A DNA stretch of 64,000 nt from Flavobacteriaceae bacterium (GTDB lineage: Bacteria > Bacteroidota > Bacteroidia > Flavobacteriales > Flavobacteriaceae): assembly GCA_026709415.1 (NCBI GenBank), contig JAPOSZ010000027.1:1-64000 (forward strand), in the 5' to 3' direction. Below, piece by piece: positions 27,537 to 40,100 of this stretch. Position numbers and translations under genes: made by a program. Numbering within the stretch: the stretch's first letter is position 1; each line of letters starts with the position of its first letter. A model generated the notes under the pieces. The model was not told the DNA's origin, made no database searches, and saw nothing but the letters and a program-made list of their open reading frames with translations.

Positions 27537-30500
27537 TAAAATGTCATTGATAAACCCGTTACAAAAGTTCTGGCCCGAGGGTAAGAACCATAATCCACAC
27601 CGGCGGTTAAACCTGAACCGTGAGTACTCACTTCTGGATCAAACCCAGAATAATCGGTTAGGGTCCATAAATTATGTCCCGACACATAAATACGAAATTT
27701 CGATATGCCGACTTTATTCAATAGTTTAGGCGGTAAACTATACCCCATCGATACTGTTTTCAATCGGATGTAGGATCCGTCTTCCACAAAGCGATCGGTG
27801 ACTTGCCTAGAGTTGCTGTCTTCGATCGAAGGATAGGCCACCCTCGCGTTTTCTTCATCGGACTGGTTGGGACGCCAACGATTGACCACATCTTTGTGAT
27901 AATTGCGATTTCCCTGCGTGGTTGTCCACAGAATTTTACTGGCATTATAAATATCATTTCCGTAGGTCCATTGCAAAAAAACATTCAAATCAAATCCTTT
28001 GTAACTGAATTTGTTGGTCAATCCCCCAAAAAAATCAGGATTCGGATTGCCCAGGATCACTTTATCGTTTTCATCAACCTTTCCGTCATTGTCTAAATCG
28101 GCATATTTTCTAAATCCGATTTGTTCATCCCCAAAAGAAAGGTCGATAAACGGGTTCCCATCTTCATCAAAGTCCTCAGCGGTGTATAACCCATCATCCA
28201 AATAGCCATAAATCAAGGTGATGGGTTGTCCCACAATGGTGATGAAATCATTGGTGGATTCTGGGCGGTTACCACCACGCCATCTCGAACTGCTCAATAG
28301 CGTATCATCTTCAACCAATGCTAATGTTTTGGAACGATTGAAACTGATGTTAAAGTTAGAAGTCCAGTTAAATTGTCTGCCTTTATTGGTGATGATGTCC
28401 GATTGAATAGCCAGTTCGATGCCTTCATTTCTCACTTCACCAATATTTCTAAAAACATCAGTGAATCCTGTCGATGTTGGAATGGGAGAACGCAGAAGAA
28501 GATCGATCGATTCCTTACGATACAAATCAAAATTGATCGTCAGTTTATTTTTAAATAATCCCAAATCCAAACCTAGGTTGATTTGGCGTTGCGTTTCCCA
28601 TTTAATTTCGGGATTGGATAGATTGGTCGGAAACACGCCTGGAGAGATCCCATTTTCAAAACCATACGATGTTGAACCAAGCGATTGTCTTGACACCAAC
28701 GCTGGAATACGATTATTACCAACTTCCCCGTATTCCATTCGAAGTTTCCCATCCGATAACCCTTTGATTTTTTCTGAAAATTTTTCTTCCGAAAATCGCC
28801 AGGCAAAAGCAAAAGAGGGAAATAATCCGTAAACATTATTGTTCCCGAATTTTGAAGAACCATCTCGACGAAGTGTCCCGGTGAACAGATACTTTTCATC
28901 GACATTGACGATGAGTCTAGAAAATATGGAACTTATTCGATTGGTGGGACTTTTGGATGATGAAGGAATGGAAGGGATTGTCGAAAGCCCTAAATTGTTG
29001 ACTCCCAAATTAGAATCAGGAAAGCCAGAAGCCACCACCGAATTACTCCAAGAGGTGAGATCTTGGTAATCAAAACCCACCATCGATGTGAGGTTGAATT
29101 TAGGAAAGGCTTTATTGTAAGTCAATGTGGCTGAAATCAATGTGTTGTCGCTTTCACTATTGGTTAGTACGGCCCTGGTAATGCCATTTCTTCTTTCAAA
29201 AGCACTGTTGACGTTGTCAAAAGCATCCCGTTTTCGATCCAATCGCTTAAAACCTGCTCTGACATTTAGTTTTAGGCCTTGTATCATTTCATATTCAACA
29301 AAACCGTTGATAATCAATGTCCTTCGTTCGTCTTCTCTAGCTTGTGTTAAGGCATTCAACAAAGGGTTGACTGAATTGGCCCCCTGTTCGCCTTCTTCGA
29401 GATCTGGATCAACCGGTAGGTCAATGAACTCATCATTGGTGATAAACAGACCACCGGTAGGACGCGCTTGGACGATGTTTCTTAAGAGATTGAAGTTTTG
29501 GGATGTTCCTCCACCATCTCCTGTATTGGGATTTAAGGTGTTGCTAGAAGTGCTGACTCCGGAAACCAAAGCCGTGGTGTATGAAAGGTTTAATCCCGTT
29601 TTGATCTTATCCGTCAAATTTTGATTGAGTTTCATTTTGAGATAGGTACGGGTGAATTGGCTATTGGCCAGCAATCCATCGCCATCATATCTCGACGCTG
29701 ATAGATTATATCTCGTTTGTTCTCCTCCCCCATTAATGGAGAAAGTATGGCTTTGGGTATTGGTCTGCTTGAAGGCTAAGCTTTGCCAGTCGATACCATC
29801 GATGGAAGAACCGTCCGGTTTTTTATATAATGCTAACGGTCCGTAATAACGAGCCGCATTGTCGGGGTTTTGTTCGTATTTGAGTTCAACAAATTCATAG
29901 GGTGATAAGACATCAATTCGTTTGGTGATTTCTTGAAATCCAAAAAAATTGTTGTAGGAGACCCTTAGCTTGCCCACTTCACCACTTTTGGTACTGATCA
30001 AGATGACCCCATTACCACCTCTGGCTCCGTAAATGGCCACCGCTGATGGCCCTTTGAGCACTTGCAGGGATTCAATATCCGACTGGTCAATTGACGTGAT
30101 ATCAAAATCTTCTACCGGAAAACCGTCAATGACGAATAGCGGGGCACTCGATTGGGTCAGGGAGCCCGTTCCTCGAATTCGAATATCCGTACTCGCTCCT
30201 GGTCTCCCTTGACTCGATGTGATCAACAACCCAGCCACTCGTCCCCCCAATGCTCCATCGATAGAACCCACCGGAGCTGTATTGATGTCCTCCAAATCAG
30301 CCGTTCCCACGGAACCTGTCAAATCTTTTCGCCTAACGCTCCCATAACCGATCACCACCACTTCTTCTAGAGCACTTTGATCCGGTTGCAGAGCCACATT
30401 GATCGTTTGAGATGATAGTATTTCGTATTCTTGAGACACAAACCCTAAATAACTAAAAGATAGAAAAGCTTCATTTTGAACATCAATCGTGTATGTCCCG

Positions 30501-30670
30501 TCGAATCCGGTAACCGTGCCATTGTTCGTTCCGACTTCGATGACCGATACCCCCATCAATGGAAGCCCTTGATCGTCAGAAACGGTTCCAGAAACGGCAT
30601 TAGTTTGCTGTGCGTGTCCAATCCAACACGTTAAAATAATGAAACAAATGAACTGTCTGATTTGATGCAT
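27536..30670 (-). CDS. SusC/RagA-type TonB-dependent receptor (PUL 2)
   Basis: A 1044-residue receptor with signal peptide MHQIRQFICFIILTCWIGHA, a carboxypeptidase-D regulatory-like domain (about 23-105), a plug domain with EEVVVIGYGSVRRKDLTGSV, DIRIRGTGSLTQSSAPLFVI and LKGPSAVAIYGARGGNGVI, and a barrel ending in RARTFVTGLSMTF. It is the promoter-proximal gene of a seven-gene operon with gaps of 10 bases or fewer. Expected cargo: oligosaccharides from the PL8 lyase. No regulator lies next to it; the divergent neighbour is a giant lipoprotein. Confidence 0.95.
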   Translation of the reverse strand: MHQIRQFICFIILTCWIGHAQQTNAVSGTVSDDQGLPLMGVSVIEVGTNNGTVTGFDGTYTIDVQNEAFLSFSYLGFVSQEYEILSSQTINVALQPDQSALEEVVVIGYGSVRRKDLTGSVGTADLEDINTAPVGSIDGALGGRVAGLLITSSQGRPGASTDIRIRGTGSLTQSSAPLFVIDGFPVEDFDITSIDQSDIESLQVLKGPSAVAIYGARGGNGVILISTKSGEVGKLRVSYNNFFGFQEITKRIDVLSPYEFVELKYEQNPDNAARYYGPLALYKKPDGSSIDGIDWQSLAFKQTNTQSHTFSINGGGEQTRYNLSASRYDGDGLLANSQFTRTYLKMKLNQNLTDKIKTGLNLSYTTALVSGVSTSSNTLNPNTGDGGGTSQNFNLLRNIVQARPTGGLFITNDEFIDLPVDPDLEEGEQGANSVNPLLNALTQAREDERRTLIINGFVEYEMIQGLKLNVRAGFKRLDRKRDAFDNVNSAFERRNGITRAVLTNSESDNTLISATLTYNKAFPKFNLTSMVGFDYQDLTSWSNSVVASGFPDSNLGVNNLGLSTIPSIPSSSKSPTNRISSIFSRLIVNVDEKYLFTGTLRRDGSSKFGNNNVYGLFPSFAFAWRFSEEKFSEKIKGLSDGKLRMEYGEVGNNRIPALVSRQSLGSTSYGFENGISPGVFPTNLSNPEIKWETQRQINLGLDLGLFKNKLTINFDLYRKESIDLLLRSPIPTSTGFTDVFRNIGEVRNEGIELAIQSDIITNKGRQFNWTSNFNISFNRSKTLALVEDDTLLSSSRWRGGNRPESTNDFITIVGQPITLIYGYLDDGLYTAEDFDEDGNPFIDLSFGDEQIGFRKYADLDNDGKVDENDKVILGNPNPDFFGGLTNKFSYKGFDLNVFLQWTYGNDIYNASKILWTTTQGNRNYHKDVVNRWRPNQSDEENARVAYPSIEDSNSRQVTDRFVEDGSYIRLKTVSMGYSLPPKLLNKVGISKFRIYVSGHNLWTLTDYSGFDPEVSTHGSGLTAGVDYGSYPRARTFVTGLSMTF

Positions 30671-31149
30671 ATTAATTCCTTAAATGTAGTTACTCTGAGA
30701 TCAAAGGAGTCTAATTATTATGTAACTTTTTTAATAGGCTAACGTTACAGAAATTATCGATCGCCTATGCCATCACGATGGCACCCCATTCTATCCCGCA
30801 ATCTTACAAATTTTTAATAATTCTTAGGCTTGCATAAATAATCACCTATAGATTAATTCAAAACATTTTTTTGTTGCTATCTTTACCATTAGCAGTTATT
30901 GAATATCTCCGCCATGTAACATTTCTAATACATAAAGGTAACTTTATATGGTAGATGCTAATTGGATGTTTATCATAAATTGAACTCAACCATTGTAGAT
31001 ACACATTAGATATAAATGGGATATCGAGAGCGTACTGTAAATTCATAGAACAATACTTTCAACTAATGATTCATAATTTTTCAAGGATAGCCTCTCGTTG
31101 TATTATGGGTTATTTAAAAAGTGTGTTGGTTTAATCCTGTCAAAGGCAC
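30671..31149. promoter_or_regulatory. Divergent intergenic region between PUL 2 and the giant lipoprotein
   Basis: About 480 AT-rich bases that must hold the promoters for PUL 2 (leftward) and the giant lipoprotein operon (rightward). No clear TAnnTTTG element was found by eye in a convincing position, and no RNA or protein gene was seen. Confidence 0.4.
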
Positions 31150-34100
31150 ATGAAGTTTGGGAATATCATCCGATTGAGTCGCATTATTTTGATGGTGTTT
31201 GCGATTATTCTAGCCTGTCAAAAAGATCCCCTCATTGATGTATTAAAACCGCAGATCTCTCTGCTTCAGATTGAGTATAATCAAAGTAAACACAAATTAG
31301 ATCAACTCAAAACAGAGAATACCGAATTAAAGCAAAAAATTTCTTCACTTCAAGAATCTTATGTTTTATTACAAAAACAATATCAAGATGAGTTATCGGG
31401 ATCTGAAGCTCTTCAAAATGAAATTGATGGTGTCGAAAAACAGCTCCAAACGACCATAGAAAATAACCGCTTAAAGCGTTCAGCTCTATTGACTACGTTG
31501 GCAGAACTGAAAGAAAAAGTTAAAAACAGCTCGGAGGAGTTTCAGCAACTTGAAGAAAACCAAAAATTATTGGATAAGACCACCAAGGCTCTAAATCAAG
31601 TTGAAAAAACTCAACCTATACTCCAAGAACTTCAAAATAAAATCGCTGATTTTCAATCAGATTTGAATGAGTATTTGCTCAAAAAAAAGGAATATGAAGA
31701 TTTAGAATCGGAGCATTCATCGAAATTGGATGAAATTTCTCAACTGAAAAAACAAATTGAAAAAGCAGAAAAAACTTTAGAAAAGTTACGATTAGATTTC
31801 GAAATAAACCAATTAGATCAACAACTAAGTGATGAAACATCGACTAATGGGTTGATTGAAAAAGTGGAAAGTGATCTCGCCGATTTAAACCAACAAATTA
31901 AAAAACTATCGACATTCGCTGAGATCTTACCAAAACTCAAAGAGTCCTTAAGTGAAACGATTGAAACCGAAAAAAACCTTCAATTACAACTTGGAGATTT
32001 AAAACATGAATTCTATCTACTAACTGGAAATACACCCCCTCCTGCTCCCGTTGTTAATGGACCTTCTATCCAAGTTGATAGCGATATGCCGAAACGCTTT
32101 TTTATAGGCGATATTTACAAATTAAACTATAGTTTTTTCAATCAAGAAGGCGTTCTTAGTCAACCGACAGGATTGGTTTTGTGGTCTTCAAATAATGAAA
32201 AGATCCTTAAAATCGATGAAGTCAGTGGAGAAATACAAGCCATGGGGCTTGGTACTGTAGAGGTTTCAATCACTACCCAAATAGATGATCAAGTTTATGA
32301 AGATTCATTGACCATCGATGTATCCAATTTATTGAAACATCGAGTAGAAATTGTACAAGACATCCCTAATGTATTCATGCCTAACCAGAAGCATGATCTT
32401 GAATTTGCCTATTTCGATGAGCGAGGAGAAAAGGTCACCCAGCCGGAAGGCAAAGTCACTTGGAAAAGCTCCAATACGCAGGTCATTAGCGTTCATCCAA
32501 ACACAGGCGAAATCACCGCTTTAAAATCTGGTTCAGCCACCATCATCGTGTCTTTAGAACATCCAGAAAATGGGGTGATGACGTATTCATATCAAATTCA
32601 AGTTCAGAGTGATTCGATTCCACCTAGATTGGTGATCCATGACAAGCCCAGTAACTCTAGAATTGGAGTCAATGAAACTTACGATTTGAATTTTGAGTAT
32701 TACAATAGTTCAGGACAAAAAGTTGATATTCCCAATGGATTAAGCTTTATTTGGCGTTCGACGGAGACCACCAAGGTCACCATTAATTCTTCAACAGGTG
32801 TGATTACGGGTGTGGCAGCAGGCACTTCAGTCATTTCTGTCAGCACCATCATCGAAGGACAAATCATTTCAGATAGGATTACCATCACTGTATCTGATGG
32901 TTCGGTTCCCAATGATGCTGATCGAGTTGAGATTGTGGAAACCGATTTTCCCGATCCATTTTTAGTGGGTCAAGCCCACCGATTTACTCTTCGATTCTTT
33001 GATTCGAATGGAAACAAAATCAATGCACCAAACGGTACCGCTGTCTGGAAATCTAGTAAAAACAGAAATGCAAAGCCCAATAATTCAGGCGAGGTCACAG
33101 CCGAACGAAAGGGTGCTGCCACCATCACGGTCACATTCACGATTAGTGGAAATTCTAAGACTTTAACGGACAGCTATGATATCACGGTCGAGCAAGGGCC
33201 GGCTATTCGAATTATAGAAAATATTCCATCCAATTTTGCCCCTCCTCAGACATTTACTTTATCTTACCATTATTGGAATGCCAGTGGAATTAAAGTCAAC
33301 CCCCCAGACGGCATCCGATGGAAAAGCGCAACAAAAAATGTGGCCACTATCGATAACCGTACCGGTGAGGTTACTGCCGTTGGAGTCGGAACGTCCGTGA
33401 TTACCATCACCACGCAGGAAAGCAATAATAACGATCGAATAAGTGATACCTATGAGATTACCGTGGGGGGTAGTCCAACCGTTGAACCTGAACTTCGAAT
33501 CATCGACTTACCAACCAATTCGACGATTAGCATCAATGGAATGCAAGATTTAAATTTTGAATACTTTGACCATACTGGAACCAAGAGCGATTTACCTCAA
33601 GGGGCAACCGTCACTTGGACCTCTTCCGATACGACCAAAATAACCATTGATACATCATCAGGCGTGATGACGGGTGTGGCTGAAGGCACTTCAGACATCA
33701 CAGTTACGGCGACGATTGATGGAAAGACCATAACAAAAACGGAAACCATTACGGTATCGGCTGGTTCGGTATCTCAAGATGCTGATCGCATTGAAATTGT
33801 GGAAACCGATTTTCCCGATCCATTTTTAGTGGGTCAAGCCCACCGATTTACTCTTCGATTCTTTGATTCGAATGGAAACAAAATCAATGCACCAAACGGT
33901 ACCGCTGTCTGGAAATCTAGTAAAAACAGAAATGCAAAGCCCAATAATTCAGGCGAGGTCACAGCCGAACGAAAGGGTGCTGCCACCATCACAGTCACAT
34001 TCACTATTAGTGCCAACTCTAAGGAATTAACGGATAGCTTTGATATCACTGTCGAACAAGGCCCTGCTATTCGAATCTTGGAAAATATCCCATTAAATTT

Positions 34101-37100
34101 TGCCCCTCCCCAGAAACATACTTTGACCTATAATTACTGGAATGCCATTGGCGTTAAAGTCAATCCACCTGAAGGGATCCGGTGGAAAAGCGCGACAAAA
34201 AGTGTGGCCACTATCGATAACAGTACCGGTGAGGTGACAGCCGTTGGAGCCGGAACGTCCGTGATTACCATCACCACGCAGGAAAGCAATAACAACGATC
34301 GAATAAGTGATACCTATGAGATTACAGTGGGGGGGGGTAGTCCAACCGTTGAACCTGAACTTAGAATCATCGACTTACCCAATAATTCGACGATTACCAT
34401 CAATGGAACGCATGATTTAGATTTCGAATACTATGACAATACTGGAACGAAAGCGAATTTACCTACAGGGGTGACCCCCACTTGGACTTCTTCCGATACG
34501 ACCAAAATCACCATCGATGCAACAACAGGAGTGATTACGGGTGTGGCAGCAGGCACCTCAGACATCACCGCTAGTGCGACTATTGATGGAAACACCATCA
34601 CCGCAAGGGAAACCATCATGGTTTCGGCTGGTTCCTTACGCACCGATGGTAGCCGCATCGAAATCAATGAAGATTTAGATTTATTCTTTGTCGGAAAAAC
34701 ACATACCTTCACTTTCACCTATTATAATAACTCCGACACCGAAACAACCGAGCCTGCAGGTTCTCCTCAATGGACCGCTTCTAATTCTCGAGTCACTTTT
34801 AGCACCTCCAATATAGGGGAAAGCACTGGGGCTGAAGCAGGTATCGTCACTATAACCCTTCGATACACATTTGATGATGATGGAAGCTATCTCGAAGATA
34901 CCTATCGATTTAGCGTTATTGAAGGATCTCTCGTTCGAATCTTAGAAAACCTTCCCGAAGGATTTAAAAAGGGACAAACCCATACCCTAACCGCTGAATA
35001 CTACGATGCCACGGGAACCAAAACCACTCACCCAGACGGCTTGAGTTGGTCTTCTAACGATGAAAGTGTAGCGACCGTCGATCAAAACGGTCAAGTCACA
35101 GCGGTTGGACCTGGAAGCGTACGTATTCGAGTCGTCACTCAAGAAAGCACGCCTAGTGAGCGAAAGAGTACTCGTTATGCATTTAATGTATTGACTGATC
35201 CCGAGCTGAAAATCATTGATTTACCTGATAGCTCCACTATCGGCATCAATGAAACACAAGATTTAGACTTTGAATACTTTGACAATACGGGAACCAAAGT
35301 CAATTTGCCTATGGAAGCAACCGTCACTTGGACTTCTTCGGATACGACCAAAATCACCATCGATGCAACAACAGGAGTGATTACGGGTGTGGCAGCAGGA
35401 ACTTCAGACATCACTGCTAGTGCGACTATTGATGGAAGCACCATCATGGCCACTGAAACCATCACCGTTTCTGCTGGTTCCTTACGCAATGATGGTAGCT
35501 ATATTACCATTCAAGAAGATTTGCCTCAATTGTTCTTCGTTGGACAAACCCATATGTTCGCCATCAAACATTATGATTCGAGTGATACCGAAATTGCTCA
35601 ACCCGCAGGTTCTGCTGAGTGGACTGCCAGTAACTCTGGAATGACGTTTAGTACCACCACGATAGGTCAAGGGACTGCTGCCACAGCGGGGACCATCACC
35701 ATTACCGTGCGATACACCTTTGATTCTGATGGAAACTATCTTGAAGACACCTACGAAATTGAAGTTCTACAAGGTCCACTCGTTCGAATCGTAGAAGATA
35801 TTCCGGAAGGATTTAAAAAAGGGCAAACTCATACCCTTACAGCTGATTATTATAATTTGTCTGGACAAAAAGTAACCCATCCTGATGGTTTGACTTGGAC
35901 AAGTCGAAATGCTGATGTGGCTACAATCAATAGAGATAGTGGCTTACTTACAGCTGTCGGTCCAGGAACCGTCACCGTTGTCGCTCGGACAAAAGGAAGT
36001 ACTCCAAGGCAGAGTGACACCTATGCCTTTACAGTACTTGCCGACTCAGAGCTCAAAATCATTGATCTTCCCCCAAGTTCTTCAATTACTTTAAGCACTT
36101 CTCATGATTTAAATTTTGAGTTTTATAATAGTTCGGGAACCAAGGTCAATTTACCCCCAGGAGCAACCGTCAGTTGGACTTCTTCTGACGTTTCTAAAGT
36201 CAGTGTGGTTTCAGGAACTGGGGTCATTACAGGTACTGGAATTGGAAAGGCTGATATCACGGCAAGCACGACGATAGATGGGGCTACCATAACGGCTAAA
36301 GCCACTATTTCGGTCGTGGCTGGTTCACAACGAAGTGATGGCAGTTATATTGAAATCCAAGATGATTTGCCCGATCCATTCCTTGTTGGACAAACTCATA
36401 CATTCAGCATCAAATATTATGATTCGACTGATACCGAAATCACTCCTTTACCTGCGGGTTCTTATGAATGGACAACTACGAACAATCGAATCACTTTCAG
36501 TTCAAGCAATTCAGGTGTGGGTGTTGGGGCTGGTGCAGGCACCGTGAGGATTACTGTTCGATACACCTTTAACTCAGATGGAAGTTATCTGGAAGCTATC
36601 TACCGACCGAAAGTCATTCAAGGACCATTAGTTCAAATCACAGAAAATATCCCCGAAGGATTCAAAAAAGGAGAAAGATATATTCTATCGGCCGAATACT
36701 ACGATGCCAATGGAAACAACATCGGTCATCCAGATGGATTGAGTTGGTCTAGCAGTGATGATACGGTCGCGACTGTTGATTCATCGACCGGTGAAGTTAT
36801 AGCTGTCGACCCAGGACCGGTCACCATCACGGTGACGACTCAAGAAAGTGATGAGATGAGTCAAATCAGTGATACTTATGAGTTTGACGTGCTGACCGAC
36901 CCTGACATTAAAATCATCGATTTACCCACGGACTCTTCGATCAACGTTGGTGGAACAAATCCTTTGGATTATGAATACTATGACAATATGGGAGCCAAAG
37001 TTGAATTACCCCAAGGATCCACCGTCACTTGGACCTCTTCCGATTCCACCAAAGTAAGCGTCGACTCATCAGGCGTGATTACCGGTGAGGCTGCAGGAAG

Positions 37101-40100
37101 TGCCGATATCACTGCCACCGTCAGTGGAACCTCCATTTCCAAGTCCGTGACGATTATGGTCCTCGGTATCGCTCGTAATGATGGGAGTCGTATCGTCATC
37201 AATGAAGATATCGATTTATTCTTTGTCGGGGAAACACGTCAGTTCACTTTCACCTATTATGATAGTTCCAATACCCAAACAACCGCGCCTTTAGGTACGT
37301 CTAGCTGGTCCAGCAGTAATAACAAACTCACTTTTAGTACGACCAGTATCGGTGAAGGGACCGGAGCTGGAAGTGGCCTTGTGACGATGACTCTTCGATA
37401 CACTTTTGATGATGATGGTAACTATCTCGAAGATACCTACCAGATAAAAGTTACTCAAGGTCCGCTGATTCGAATCTTAGAAGATCTTCCCGAAGGATTT
37501 AAAAAAGGGGATACTCACACCCTAATGGCTGAATATTATAATGCCTCTGGAATGAAAATGACTCACCCAGACGGCTTGAGTTGGTCTTCCAGTGATGAAG
37601 CCTTCGCAACCGTTTCATCTAGCGGTTTGGTTACTGCCATTGGACCAGGAAATGTACGCATCAGAGTTGTCACTCAAGAAAGCGATCCTGATGATCGAAT
37701 TTCTGATAATTATCGGTTTGATGTCTTGACGGATCCCGAACTCAAAATCAGTAATTTACCCGCTAGTTCTACCATAGCATCCAATGGAACACACGATTTA
37801 GATTTTGAATACTATGACCATATGGGAACCAAAGTCGACTTGCCTCAAGGTGCAACTTTCACTTGGACGTCTTCCGATACCACCAAAATAACCATCGATG
37901 CATCGACAGGTGTGATTACTAGTGTTTCTGCTGGAAGCTCAGATATCACGATCAGTGCTACTATTAGCGGAAGCACCATCACCGCCACTGAAACCATTAC
38001 CGTTTCTGCTAGTTCCTTACGCAATGATGGTACTTATATTACCATTCAAGAGGATTTGACGGGATTGTTCTTCGTCGGGCAAATGCGTACGTTCACCATC
38101 AAACATTATAATTCGAGTGATACTGAAATTACAGAACCTGCAGGTTCTGCCGTATGGACTGATAGTAACTCTGGAATAACGTTTAGTACCACCACGATAG
38201 GCCAAGGGACTGCTACCGCAGCAGGGACCACCACCATTACCGTACGATACACCTTTGATTCTGATGGAAACTATCTTGAAGACACCTACGAAATTGAAGT
38301 TCTTCAAGGACCGTTAGTTCAAATCACAGAAGATATCCCCGAAGGATTCAAAAAAGGAGAAAGATATACTCTATCTGCCGAATACTACGATGCCAATGGA
38401 AACAACATCGGTCATCCAGATGGATTGAGTTGGTCTAGCAGTGATGATACGGTCGCGACTGTTGATTCATCGACCGGTGAAGTTATAGCTGTCGACCCAG
38501 GACCGGTCACCATCACGGTGACGACTCAAGAAAGTGATGAGATGAGTCAAATCAGTGATACTTATGAGTTTGACGTGCTGACCGACCCTGACATTAAAAT
38601 CATCGATTTACCCACGGACTCTTCGATCAACGTTGGTGGAACAAATCCTTTGGATTATGAATACTATGACAATATGGGAGCCAAAGTTGAATTACCCCAA
38701 GGATCCACCGTCACTTGGACCTCTTCCGATCCCACCAAAGTAAGCGTTGACTCACCAGGCGTGATTACCGGTGTGGTTGCAGGAAGTGCCGATATCACCG
38801 CCACCGTCAGTGGAACCTCCATTTCCAAGACTGTTACAATTATGGTCCTCGGTATCGCTCGTGCTGATGGTACTCGTATCGAAATCCAAGAAAATCCGTC
38901 CGACTTGTTCTTCGTTGGAAAACCCCATCAATTCACCATCAAACATTACGACTCTGGTGATACCGAAATCAACTCTCCACCTGCAGGTTCTGCTGTGTGG
39001 ACTGCCAATAACCCTAGAATGACGTTTAGTACCACCAATATCGGTGAAGGCACTGGAGCTGAAGTTGGTGTCGTAACCATCACTGTTAGATACACTTTTG
39101 ATTCCGATGGAAACTATCTCGAAGATACCTACCAGATAAAAGTTACTCAAGGTCCGCTGATTCGAATCTTAGAAGATCTTCCCGAAGGATTTAAAAAAGG
39201 GGATACTCACACCCTAATGGCTGAATATTATAATGCCTCTGGAATGAAAATGACTCACCCAGACGGCTTGAGTTGGTCTTCCAGTGATGAAGCCTTCGCA
39301 ACCGTTTCATCTAGCGGTTTGGTTACTGCCATTGGACCAGGAAATGTACGCATCAGAGTTGTCACTCAAGAAAGCGATCCTGATGATCGAATTTCTGATA
39401 ATTATCGGTTTGATGTCTTGACGGATCCCGAACTCAAAATCAGTAATTTACCTGGAACATCTCTTCAATCTAATATACTGGTTGGTAGCACTCATGGTTT
39501 GAATTATGAATACTATGACAATACGGGAGACAAAGTCAATAATTTACCGGGGGGGGCAACCGTTACTTGGACTTCTTCCGATATGGCCAAAATCACCATC
39601 AATAAAACAACAGGAGTGATTACGGGTGTTTCTGCTGGAGAATCTGACATTACAGTGAGTGCCACGATCGATGGTGAAACCATTACTTCTTCAGTAACAA
39701 TTTTTGTTCTTGCTAGTGCAGTACCCTTAAGAGTTGAGATTATTGAAGATTTGCCTGATCCATTTATAGTTGGTCAAAAACATACCCTTAAATTTGATTA
39801 TTATGATAGTCAAGGTAAAGCTATGCCACCATCTGATGGAAACCAAGTTTGGAGTTCGAATAAAAATAGGGCCGCTATGATTAGCAACACTAATGAATTA
39901 ACAGCCGTGAGAACAGGGGACTATACCATTAAACTAGTCTTTACAACTGGAGGTGTAACTTTACCGGAGGATACTCTTGATGTAACAATAGAAAAAGGCC
40001 CTATAGTTCGCATTGTGGATAATGTTCCAACTAATTTTGCTGTGGGAGATAAGCACACCATGTCGTTTGACTATTGGGATGTAACTAACACAAAAGTGAC

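Noticed and set aside
29127-29624. 165-codon plus-strand frame
   Set aside because: Antisense to the SusC barrel; no recognisable domain.
34431-34718. 95-codon minus-strand frame inside the giant gene
   Set aside because: Repeated images of this frame occur in each C-type Ig domain, so it is a shadow of the repeats.
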